DNA of 64,000 bases from an uncultured Clostridia bacterium (lineage in GTDB: Bacteria; Bacillota; Clostridia; Christensenellales; UBA1242), in NCBI GenBank assembly GCA_947584415.1, contig CANPWN010000003.1, positions 1 to 64,000 of the forward strand, read 5' to 3'. The notes below the pieces were generated by a model that worked only from the letters and a program-made list of their open reading frames with translations, did no database searches and had not been told where the DNA came from. The position numbers and the translations under genes were made by a program. Position 1 is the stretch's first letter. Every line of letters begins with the position of its first letter. Positions 57,301 through 64,000 of this stretch are shown piece after piece.

Positions 57301-60272
57301 CTCAAGGCAATGTTTTCCATCTGCCAAACACAACAACTTCAATAAGTTTGAATTCTGTTCTTTCTTCCTTTAGTTCATCAACAGTGCCAATTTCCATCAG
57401 AGTTCTTAACAGAGCCACCGGCGTTTGGCACAATTTCACCATCACGCTTTTAAATGAAGTTGCGCTTGTGACAACGCTTTCAAACTCTGACTCCGAATAC
57501 ATTTCAATCTCATATTCCAATGCGGTGTATCCAGTCAATGTTTCAATCTTCCAGCAAACAATACAAAATGAACAAGCCGTTCTCACTGCAAACCTATCAA
57601 ACAACCCTAACAAACTTGAAAACCTGACAAATGCAGATTACACATATCTGTCAGGCTGGGCAAATAAAGACGGCATAACCGTTTCTGTGGACGCAGCGAC
57701 AAACCGCATAGTGTTCAGATTTAACCGCAACCCTTCAGTTGGTGTTAAAGTTAGATATGAAATTGAAGATAACTTTGGCAATATCTTAAAGCCAGCGCAC
57801 ATCTTTGGTATTGTGCAGCCAAACGAAATCACGAGCAGCGGAAATATTTATCAAACTGTTGTCAATGACTTCACAACTGGCAACCAAAACGAAATTTATT
57901 ATATTGCAACCAAAAATTTGGTTTACAGTTTCAACAACCTCATACACAATGTTACTGTTGAAAAATGGGATAACATCCGCGGAAGATGGTCATCAGACGC
58001 TTCAGTTTTACTTCCTAATGATTACATTTCACGAACAACCGACAATATCACAACTTACACCTTTGCCCCTCAAAATGACACTTTTAATCAAAAGTTTAGG
58101 TTGATTGTCAATGAATTGGACGGAACAGAACAAACAAATGTTAAAACCGTTTACTTGCAACTATATCAAGTTCTGCCACATCTTTTGGATAAACTTGAAA
58201 ACGCAAATGACTATCTTTCAACTTTCACCATGACGGACTCCTCAGGCATCAACATAACCAAAGAAGTTTTGGTGGACAGAAACTCCGAAAATGTTTTCAT
58301 CAATGGCAAAACTTACTCCGTTTCTTTGGCCGGAATAACCTTTGCAAAGAGCATTAGATTGACTTTCACTGACCCAGCGCAATTTGCCTTCCCTTACAGC
58401 ATTTACATATATAAAGAAGATGGCTCGCTTGGTGAAGACTTTGTGCCAATCAACTCTGGAAGTAGATTTGCAGAAAGCGGCGTTTACTACATCTTGTTCA
58501 AATATGACGAACTGTTGTTGTATGAGGACAGAGTTTACAAAGTTGAAATTCTTGACTCCAATAATGAATACTACCGCGTTACAAACAATGGACATGTTGT
58601 AAACCGCGCCGGAGCATATTACAATGATGGCTCAGTTGATAACCCTGAATATTACATTGTCAATGTTAAATATCCAGACGAAAGCCGTGCAATTGAAATT
58701 GTTCCAAACACCTATCAAAAAATTGTTTCTTACTTCATCTCAGAAAAACCAGAAGAACAAAGTCGTGAAGTGGTAACTTTGCAGTATGTTGTTTCAAATG
58801 TGGGAAGAAATGGTGACCAGCCTCTTGAACAGGGACTTCATAAATTCTTCAAAAAAGTCTTTATCACCTTTGTTCCTCCAACACAATCTCCTGTTGGCAC
58901 AATGTATTTGACCTACAACTTCTCTGACATGCCTATCCCTGATTCAATAAATGATAAAAGTTCTTACACAGCAGTGCCACCAGACCCAGGAATTGAATCA
59001 ATCAAACTTGTTTACTCCAAAAACAGAGGAATTGACAGCAATTTGATTAATCTTTCCGTGCTTAAAGATGGCGTGCCTTACACCCCAACAATCAAGCAAA
59101 TGGCAACCGGTGACGGCGAAGAAGAACTTATGTATGCTGAATTTTCAATCTCCGGCACTTACACAATTTCATTTACAGATGTTGCGGGCAACAGGCAAAT
59201 GTTTGCAACTGGCTTAACTCAACAATCTTACGAATTTAATCTTGTGCTGTTAAAAGATGTTTCGTTCTTCATGACCTACACAGATGTTGACGGAAATGAA
59301 CAAAACACTGACCCAATTCAAAAAGGCGTGTTCAATAGCGAAGTGACACTTTCAGTTATCAAAAAGTTTAATTCGGTTTATTACACTCAAGCATCTGTCG
59401 GAGAAAAAGACTCCCTCATCCATGTTACCAGAAACGGCGTGCCTTACACTAATTATGAATACTCCTCAAACGAAACACTTTCTTCCTTCAAGTTCTCAAA
59501 ACCGGGATATTACTCCGTTTACTTCTCCGCAACCAGCCTGGCAACCGGACTTGAACTGAGAGAAACCGTTTACACCTTCGCAATTGTCGAGCCTGAAGAG
59601 TCAAGATATGCGTTTGAATTCTCACCTTATCAGAGTTATTATGTTCTCTCAATCATAAAAGGCAACAGCGGTGACATCACAAGAGATAATGACGGCAATT
59701 TGGTTGCAGACCTTCAAAATACCTTCCAAACCGCAGTTGGCAGTGATAACAAGCGCTATTTGAAAAACTTTGTGACTTCAGTTTCAGATGAAGGTTTGCT
59801 TGGCAGCGGAAGATATATTGTGACAATTTCAACAAACAAAAACTTAAACCGTGACGATTACTCCAAAGTCACAACCTTCTCCTTTGCATATTGGATAAAT
59901 TCAGAGTCAGTGCCAATCAGCGTTTCAATCAACGAAGGCACTTCAACCAACAAAAACATCTCTGTTTCCTTTAATGCAGAAAGAGTGTTCACTTCGGTCG
60001 GCGAGTGCGACATCTATGTTGGAACAAAAATATATCACATAAACAGTGAAACCATTGCCGAACTTGGCACTATCACCGAAACACTTTCAACAACAGGTGT
60101 TCACTACATCACCGTTATGTCAATGAGCGGCAGCGTTCTTTACAGATACAAAGTTGAAAAAACTGAACCTCTCAATGGCTGGGCAATTGCAGCAATTGTC
60201 ATAGGCGGCATAGTGCTGATTGCAGTGATAATCATCATTGTTAAACTGAGAAAACGAATCAAGGTTAAATAA
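51306..60272 (+). CDS. Giant surface protein (about 2,988 aa), Ig-like modules, C-terminal TM anchor
   Basis: Signal-peptide N-term MNKLKSVLSFTFLAAAVIGVGCGGMLCSA; recurrent G-Y-x-V-x-D-x-AGN motifs; C-term GWAIAAIVIGGIVLIAVIIIIVKLRKRIKVK. Confidence 0.9.
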   Translation: MNKLKSVLSFTFLAAAVIGVGCGGMLCSAPPRANMTVFADYVDDTVNETVLDDYFVVDGLTQGTFFHKTASDTGFSVRLNTEKAEVANDDNETSPNFKYYYSVPGASPTTYYYFLVNAVTFSIDGVTIPDKKASGNDIGFDTSNLILNSTGSTDFLDAGDNVTSQTINFKVVYEKGGKTRISQPVAGENDYLTTENKLSPTPQRTVYLGDTFTDSEGRERSTEGKLEIRISYSFVISEQIAVGRNSEKFVGTETPLTPAIIRTLYLNEDNYVTQLNEPKLEYDTNTLTRTNVTTSEAATHKFNYFYNYQSNQIPWISYNPNYIRLSVTKTQNNATISDTIVYDPDDKKINKDANGNEHIPSFLYDIKEEENGNLKVYFNDVGQYGLAIDFVHINTNDKTTYVVDRAIKGQLYQNVYIFGAQAFFTNRAENKQSEFKDVENFAATISADITSYLKDNKYASLLPSGAETNEHDAEGSCTCADCTMKKLVAQINTDKINIVSTNQTPVKFAFNLNSQNISVYSKLENDDKGWQRSAESVTKTFSNPGEYFVRLSYSFAPHTTLDGAASDATFTQYFYFKINKPVPVIKIYAVDKNNTEKELMSKDYTNAERVKIIYENYGGKFDSEATFEISKKDFKNPSQSFENRPFTFRVTTRQDASGNEYQCGEYVEEGEGTYTVSTYYSFEGVKQKVPVTKSFTIDREAIDAIEPINAYTVQTYGLNKEYQSDPTPISDATNQPFILTWQQTKRSGATTNAYVKYYPLQKNNIYSSNGNLSGMIQSFLGTFQSLATDKSLNFRQNASWDKYDNATAVRNGVIPNYYVKSDAGLYIFQIVDQAGNTAVKIVLFDDSTPYFAMYKAGSSSGEAGGYSIVSTYYTTSTDATVYWGEKKAIFIDYDPNSNDVAADRNGDESENSPVYQALMNFFNGKTHNYSLPQIADAYKGDYYEVELEDYASYKGLSGKYEPINASSMEIQSSFKVYYTGDESVINYYYSTSDNVNNYVLKVKEDGSTERVVSINGTTIENEGTLKEAKVYKRSVNGENTAYYYSAPISSDTNLHKVYSTEVVTKPANFENSEFKEVNFVDMEGTYVFLLRDKSNTLGRDYPKDSNGYSEEAFLNHASAYQYVKVTGDVSGTKIYFTDGDDTIELTYAAFSNSGVTENDEAKNLSFRESYYEPTCIQKVLSVSFTPTTTTSAGKTQIDKVTLQYFPYETQKYAHLNAWGNPVVEFYQTLSTVETEPIVLYDYKNGSGDAESSEELTFSINVSSQMTKAGKYILKRTYVTGEGYITGSFDYDQRTLTALVDRYNVLSEQASVEYVENIRTYQNVNGLTLQTRVIENILEVTVVGETNFPDNPTFKFYAKNGEEETELKLSQINANIGYYNLVSEEDSKKPDIILDTSAIVDYVLKVGEDKIQDYSVTPSKSYRSLESVVGSDIFVNMYDGMSENGGSQVSITFPNYSGILPSGDSFYTDNKSDWDPIHDETASKFTTNKLPVSLYIPSVKYTLYNLGQWDDAIEYSSVLNETLNYYDKTYTNSVINSYELRAEITVFDNEGNIIKYYSNGSTYSGFLKFVDDKGQDVSNFTTAGVYIVNISQGNYSEGVSANSFKKNYQFSFTVLSSSPEFSISANGAQLNSLQDRSQNEVKEIYYTNASDIRVSWNDTDSPYIANIDKTQIRLIIMQATYKISIVDNKVSVFNDTNDELPDFEVGMSYSKTGNQNRLIINLSALDAYYNGSEVDITMQFENHNSDYYSTKTKAIYIDLAADATSLNPLIDKLPSSSALTLDRSTLRRYKDASGGDITTGNPNNDNFVASYNISQDATSPLYRYSYMVDSNFFITLRDKVMANANITSPQDYVQAGCGAWEAYYRIVDNPYNTTSETSDEETSYENFIPSTFNNITDSIPSTAGDYVEVVERDRAGNMTIYLVYLYDQDQTDEGQEGSYQGIEIKDESTFKLASDAQIATDKLSLYASTSTTISRFNFLGDEWIRFAVNDEEYLLSPIIPQGNVFHLPNTTTSISLNSVLSSFSSSTVPISIRVLNRATGVWHNFTITLLNEVALVTTLSNSDSEYISISYSNAVYPVNVSIFQQTIQNEQAVLTANLSNNPNKLENLTNADYTYLSGWANKDGITVSVDAATNRIVFRFNRNPSVGVKVRYEIEDNFGNILKPAHIFGIVQPNEITSSGNIYQTVVNDFTTGNQNEIYYIATKNLVYSFNNLIHNVTVEKWDNIRGRWSSDASVLLPNDYISRTTDNITTYTFAPQNDTFNQKFRLIVNELDGTEQTNVKTVYLQLYQVLPHLLDKLENANDYLSTFTMTDSSGINITKEVLVDRNSENVFINGKTYSVSLAGITFAKSIRLTFTDPAQFAFPYSIYIYKEDGSLGEDFVPINSGSRFAESGVYYILFKYDELLLYEDRVYKVEILDSNNEYYRVTNNGHVVNRAGAYYNDGSVDNPEYYIVNVKYPDESRAIEIVPNTYQKIVSYFISEKPEEQSREVVTLQYVVSNVGRNGDQPLEQGLHKFFKKVFITFVPPTQSPVGTMYLTYNFSDMPIPDSINDKSSYTAVPPDPGIESIKLVYSKNRGIDSNLINLSVLKDGVPYTPTIKQMATGDGEEELMYAEFSISGTYTISFTDVAGNRQMFATGLTQQSYEFNLVLLKDVSFFMTYTDVDGNEQNTDPIQKGVFNSEVTLSVIKKFNSVYYTQASVGEKDSLIHVTRNGVPYTNYEYSSNETLSSFKFSKPGYYSVYFSATSLATGLELRETVYTFAIVEPEESRYAFEFSPYQSYYVLSIIKGNSGDITRDNDGNLVADLQNTFQTAVGSDNKRYLKNFVTSVSDEGLLGSGRYIVTISTNKNLNRDDYSKVTTFSFAYWINSESVPISVSINEGTSTNKNISVSFNAERVFTSVGECDIYVGTKIYHINSETIAELGTITETLSTTGVHYITVMSMSGSVLYRYKVEKTEPLNGWAIAAIVIGGIVLIAVIIIIVKLRKRIKVK

Positions 60273-60302
60273 AAAATGCGAACTTTCGTTCGCATTTTTT
60301 TA
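60271..60302 (+). terminator. Terminator of the giant gene
   Basis: AAAAATGCGAAC-ttt-GTTCGCATTTTT. Confidence 0.75.
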
Positions 60303-60398
60303 AAGGTTAAATACGGACTTGCATTTTCATTTTCAAAGATTAAATGTTGCCATGGGTTGTTTTTGTCCCATGCTGTATGTTATAATATAAGTAGAGAG

Positions 60399-60695
60399 AT
60401 GAAAATGAACAAACACAAAAAACTTATCATTTTGTACGTGTATGATGTTTTAAAGCATGGCAGTGCGGAAGATTGCCTTTTTCACCAAACAAGCATTGCC
60501 AAGCAAATAAGTGAGTATTTTGGCATACCTTGTGACAGAAAGACAGTCGCGCGCAATATTGGTTATTTGCGGGAATATGGCTGCGACATTGTCACAATCA
60601 AAGGTAAAGGTTGTTACATGAGGTCCTATCCCTATCTTGGAAAGACCATTTACACAAAGAAAAAGTTTGAGGAGGAAAATAATGCGACCAATTGA
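60399..60695 (+). CDS. HTH protein resembling the N-terminus of WYL regulators, no WYL domain
   Basis: TSIAKQISEYFGIPCDRKTVARNIGYLREYGCDIVTIKGKGCYM. Confidence 0.65.
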   Translation: MKMNKHKKLIILYVYDVLKHGSAEDCLFHQTSIAKQISEYFGIPCDRKTVARNIGYLREYGCDIVTIKGKGCYMRSYPYLGKTIYTKKKFEEENNATN

Positions 60696-60975
60696 ACCAT
60701 TTGTTATGCCAAAATACAAATGCAAGAACTGCGGAAAAATTATTTCCGAGCCGCAACTGAAATCTTTTAAAGTTTCGTTTGGCGACTTTCAATGTTTTGG
60801 GCAATGGTGTTTGTGCGATGAGTGCTTGGAAGGTGGAATAACAAAGCCCAAATGCGTCCGCACACATAAATGGGTTTTGGGAAAAGATGACGCAACATTT
60901 TTAAGGGAACTTGCGGACCTGATAACAAAATATAAAGTCCGCGCAATAGATGTATTTTTTGAGGAGGAAGACTGA
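60682..60975 (+). CDS. Cys-rich putative zinc-binding protein
   Basis: SD gaggagg; overlaps previous gene; YKCKNCGK...WCLCDECLEGG. Confidence 0.65.
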   Translation: MRPIEPFVMPKYKCKNCGKIISEPQLKSFKVSFGDFQCFGQWCLCDECLEGGITKPKCVRTHKWVLGKDDATFLRELADLITKYKVRAIDVFFEEED

Positions 60976-61433
60976 TGGAAAAAGAGTTTTTAAACAGAGT
61001 TTTTGAGTTTGGTGGCACATTAGGAAATTTGCAAGCGGAAAAAGGAAATTACAACGGCGTTTACATCTTTGTCCGCCCTGATGATTTCGGAAAGGTTATT
61101 TTTGGCGAAAGTAAGTTGAAGTTTTGGCGTGGCTACGAAGTTTCGTTGACCACTGAAGAACTTCAAAATAAATGGGTCGAAAACGCAAATGTTTTGTATA
61201 TAGGAAAATGCTCATCAAAAACAAAGTCACTTCAAAAACTTGTGCGAAAACACATAGAATTTTGGAATGGCAAAGAGGTTTCCGCGTATGGTGGAAAAGC
61301 CATTGGCCAAATCCAAAACTGGAAGGATTTGCAAGTATGGTATTTGGAGTGTGCCGACCCGCAACAAGCAAAAACTGATTTATTGAAAGATTTTTTTGAA
61401 AAATATGGAAAATTGCCGTTTGCAAATTTGTAG
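60975..61433 (+). CDS. GIY-YIG-like protein
   Basis: TGATG overlap; GVYIFVRP...NVLYIGKCSSKTKSLQKLVRKHIEFWNGK...KYGKLPFANL. Confidence 0.65.
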   Translation: MEKEFLNRVFEFGGTLGNLQAEKGNYNGVYIFVRPDDFGKVIFGESKLKFWRGYEVSLTTEELQNKWVENANVLYIGKCSSKTKSLQKLVRKHIEFWNGKEVSAYGGKAIGQIQNWKDLQVWYLECADPQQAKTDLLKDFFEKYGKLPFANL

Positions 61434-61447
61434 TTAAAAGGGTGAGC

Positions 61448-62116
61448 ATGAAAAATCATAATTTTAGCATCAAAATTCTCGGCAGCGGCATGGGAGGGAT
61501 AAACATCATAAAGCCCTTTGCCAAAGTGCCTTTGAAAAATGTTGAGTGTTTGGATATGCACGCGGACTGGGCCTCTAAAATCACCAACAAATTTATTAAA
61601 ATAGGAACAAAAACAACGAGGGGTTTAGGCACGGGCGCACTCCCACTTTTCGGCGAAAAGGCGGCAAGAGAAGATAAAGACGCGATCGTTAATGCAATAT
61701 CTGGCTGCGACCTTTTAATTCTTGTTTCGGGGCTTGGAGGAGGAACAGGCTCTGGCGCATCGCCTGTGGTGGCTGAAATTGCAAAAGAGCTCGACATTCC
61801 GACAGCCGCGTTTGTGACAACTCCACTTGGCTTTGAATCAAAAATGCGGCATCAAAATACGCAAGTAAGCCTTGAAAAATTAAAAAGTTTTGCCGGCGTT
61901 TTAATTGTCTTTTCGTGTGAAGAATACATGTCGCACGTTCCGAAAAAAACTCCTATTGGCGAAATTTTTAAGCGAATTGATGAGATTTTGCAAAAAAACA
62001 TCATAAAAATGATAGATTTTTGCAATTTGCAAGCTTCAAATGGCAAATCAGCTAAAGAGATTTTGAAACTTATCAAATTTGATGATCCTTGCATAAATGT
62101 GTTTAAAACGATATAA
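61448..62116 (+). CDS. Truncated FtsZ-like GTPase (tubulin G-domain only)
   Basis: TTRGLGTGALPLFGEKAA...LLILVSGLGGGTGSGASPVVAEIAKEL...VTTPLGFE...TPIGEIFKRIDEIL; no FtsZ NxDxxD T7 loop, ends at 222 aa. Confidence 0.75.
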   Translation: MKNHNFSIKILGSGMGGINIIKPFAKVPLKNVECLDMHADWASKITNKFIKIGTKTTRGLGTGALPLFGEKAAREDKDAIVNAISGCDLLILVSGLGGGTGSGASPVVAEIAKELDIPTAAFVTTPLGFESKMRHQNTQVSLEKLKSFAGVLIVFSCEEYMSHVPKKTPIGEIFKRIDEILQKNIIKMIDFCNLQASNGKSAKEILKLIKFDDPCINVFKTI

Positions 62117-62145
62117 AAAATGCGGCGATAATTGCCGCATTTTTA
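62116..62145. terminator. Bidirectional terminator
   Basis: AAAAATGCGGC-gataatt-GCCGCATTTTT. Confidence 0.7.
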
Positions 62146-62805
62146 AATTGCAATTTCGTCATCTTTAGATTCAAGCGATTTGTCAACAGAATTATCCACA
62201 TATTCCTCGCCATAGATGTCGCTGATGTCTTGCGTCATCTCAATGTCCTTAATTTTTTCCTGTATAACTTTAACGTCCCCTAAATCATGTGCAAAATCAA
62301 CTTGGCTGTGCATGAGCATAAGTTCAAATTGTGAAAATTCGCCAATGTTGCCTATTTTGAAAGCATGCCCTTGCGTCAAGATTTCTGAAAATGTCAAATT
62401 TTTAAAGTCAGTGATTGCATCCTTATATTCCTGCTGTGACACTGCATCTAACCCTTGGCTCAAAGCCATTTTTTGATATATCTTGTATCCTTTTTTAAAC
62501 AAGTTTTTGTTGTTGATCTTGCGAATGCGTTTTGTAATCAAATTGCCAACAAACATCACGCCTGCTCCACCCAAAAAAAGTGAACTTGCCGCTGCAAATT
62601 CGCCATCATGCAAACCTTTGATAAACATGCCAATTCCACCGCCTATCAAGCCAAGACTCAAAATGGAAAAAAAGAGATTGCCAGTAAAGTTTGCCAGCTT
62701 CATAGAGTGGTCAAAACTTTTTAATATTGGATAAAGCCTGTCAATTTTGTCTTCCTCAATCGAAATGTCACCCATCATCTTTTGAACGATTTCATCATTG
62801 TCCAT
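62143..62805 (-). CDS. Hypothetical two-TM membrane protein
   Basis: SD aaggaga; NLFFSILSLGLIGGGIGMFIKG and AASSLFLGGAGVMFVGNLITKRIR. Confidence 0.6.
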   Translation of the reverse strand: MDNDEIVQKMMGDISIEEDKIDRLYPILKSFDHSMKLANFTGNLFFSILSLGLIGGGIGMFIKGLHDGEFAAASSLFLGGAGVMFVGNLITKRIRKINNKNLFKKGYKIYQKMALSQGLDAVSQQEYKDAITDFKNLTFSEILTQGHAFKIGNIGEFSQFELMLMHSQVDFAHDLGDVKVIQEKIKDIEMTQDISDIYGEEYVDNSVDKSLESKDDEIAI

Positions 62806-62894
62806 ATTTTCTCTCCTTGGCTTTATTATACGCTCTGAGCGTCTGAGTGTCAATATGGAAATTAAAAAAACAGGCCTTTCGGTCTGCTTTTTTG

Positions 62895-63578
62895 TTACAT
62901 TGTTGTCACAATCTTAATTCCAGGGCCCATTGTTGAGCAAACGGAAATGTTTTTGAAATATTGTCCTTTTGCTGCCGCAGGTTTTGCCTTTTGAAGGGCT
63001 TCAATGACTGTGCGATAGTTTTCTATAAGTTTTTCTTTGCCAAAGCTAACTTTGCCCAAAATTACGTGAACATTGTTTGTTTTGTCCAAACGATATTCAA
63101 CTTTTCCGGCTTTAACTTCGCTGATAGCCTTTTTAACGTCCATTGTAACTGTTCCGCTCTTTGGGTTTGGCATGAGGCCCTTAGGTCCAAGCACTCTTGC
63201 CACACGTCCAACAACGCCCATCATGTCAGGAGTTGTGATGCAGACGTCAAAGTCAAGCCATCCTCCTTGAATTTTGGCAACAATTTCTTCTGCGCCAACA
63301 AAGTCCGCTCCGGCCTTTGTTGCTTCGTCCGCTTTGTCACCCTTTGCAATAACCAAAACTTTCACGCTTTTGCCTGTTCCGTGAGGAAGCACAACAACGC
63401 CTCTAACCTGTTGGTCAGCGTTTCTTCCATCAACGCCAAGTTTAACATGAAGTTCAACTGTTTCATCAAATTTTGCTTTTGCTGTTTCAACCACATGAGC
63501 AAACGCCTCTTCTGGAGAATAACTGGTTGCTTTGTCATAGGTGGAAAGAGCAAGTTTCATTCTTTTGCCTTTATTCAT
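62895..63578 (-). CDS. rplA: 50S ribosomal protein L1
   Basis: [30 protein letters not shown]...[25 protein letters not shown]. Confidence 0.97.
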   Translation of the reverse strand: MNKGKRMKLALSTYDKATSYSPEEAFAHVVETAKAKFDETVELHVKLGVDGRNADQQVRGVVVLPHGTGKSVKVLVIAKGDKADEATKAGADFVGAEEIVAKIQGGWLDFDVCITTPDMMGVVGRVARVLGPKGLMPNPKSGTVTMDVKKAISEVKAGKVEYRLDKTNNVHVILGKVSFGKEKLIENYRTVIEALQKAKPAAAKGQYFKNISVCSTMGPGIKIVTTM

Positions 63579-63588
63579 ATCCTTCCTC

Positions 63589-64000
63589 CTACTCTGTGAT
63601 TGTAACGCCCATGCTGCGTGCTGCACCTTCAATCATGCTCATAGCGGCCTCAATGCTTGCTGCGTTAAGGTCAGGCATTTTTGTGGTTGCAATTTCACGA
63701 ACTTGCGCTTTTGTGAGTGAACCGACTTTTTGCTTGTTTGGTTTTGGCGAACCCTTTTCAAGTCCAAGCGCCTTTTTGATAAGAACGGCTGCTGGTGGGG
63801 TTTTCAGCACAAAACTGAATGACCTGTCTTGATAAATTGTTATCACAACAGGGATGATGAGACCTGCTTGAGATGCAGTTTTCTCATTAAATTCTTTGGT
63901 AAATGCCGCAATGTTTATCCCATGAGGTCCAAGTGAAGAACCCACAGGAGGTCCAGGTGTGGCTTTACCGGCTGGGAGTTGCAATTTTACAACTGCGCCA
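63589..64000 (-). CDS. rplK: 50S ribosomal protein L11 (partial, 5' end beyond window)
   Basis: [36 protein letters not shown]; frame open to the window edge. Confidence 0.95.
   Translation of the reverse strand, partial: GAVVKLQLPAGKATPGPPVGSSLGPHGINIAAFTKEFNEKTASQAGLIIPVVITIYQDRSFSFVLKTPPAAVLIKKALGLEKGSPKPNKQKVGSLTKAQVREIATTKMPDLNAASIEAAMSMIEGAARSMGVTITE

Noticed and set aside
62961-63599. 212-aa plus-strand ORF
   Set aside because: Antisense to rplA; shadow ORF

Overview
The window looks like 64 kb of a low-GC, Gram-positive-type (Clostridia/Firmicutes-like) chromosome, gene-dense on both strands. No rRNA, IS transposase, integrase or CRISPR array was seen. Housekeeping or metabolic genes include asnS, engB, mscL, queH, a signal peptidase I, hup, rubrerythrin, glmS, phosphoketolase, an [FeFe]-hydrogenase, rplA and a partial rplK at the right edge. 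tRNA-Ser(CGA) and tRNA-Arg(UCG) are present. Several large surface proteins occur: a 666 aa GLUG-like protein, an 808 aa lipoprotein, a collagen-like protein and a giant protein of about 2,988 aa. The observations most worth following up are: (1) a translationally coupled set of HTH, Cys-rich and GIY-YIG-like genes followed by a C-terminally truncated FtsZ-like GTPase (60.4-62.1 kb); (2) a G10 tract near the start of a secreted protein whose best ATG is out of frame at G10 but in frame at G11 or G8, a possible phase-variation switch; (3) a stand-alone Spo0A C-terminal-like DNA-binding protein with a 0A-box-like site upstream; (4) two decaying copies of a divergent XRE/DUF1273(SLOG-like) module flanking a metal-resistance region; (5) a GC-rich, multi-hairpin element directly after tRNA-Ser containing tRNA-3'-end-like fragments; (6) three metallo-hydrolase homologues (YugP-, IadA- and deformylase-like) that have lost their metal-ligand motifs. 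Family calls come from reading the translations and remembered motifs; no database search was run.
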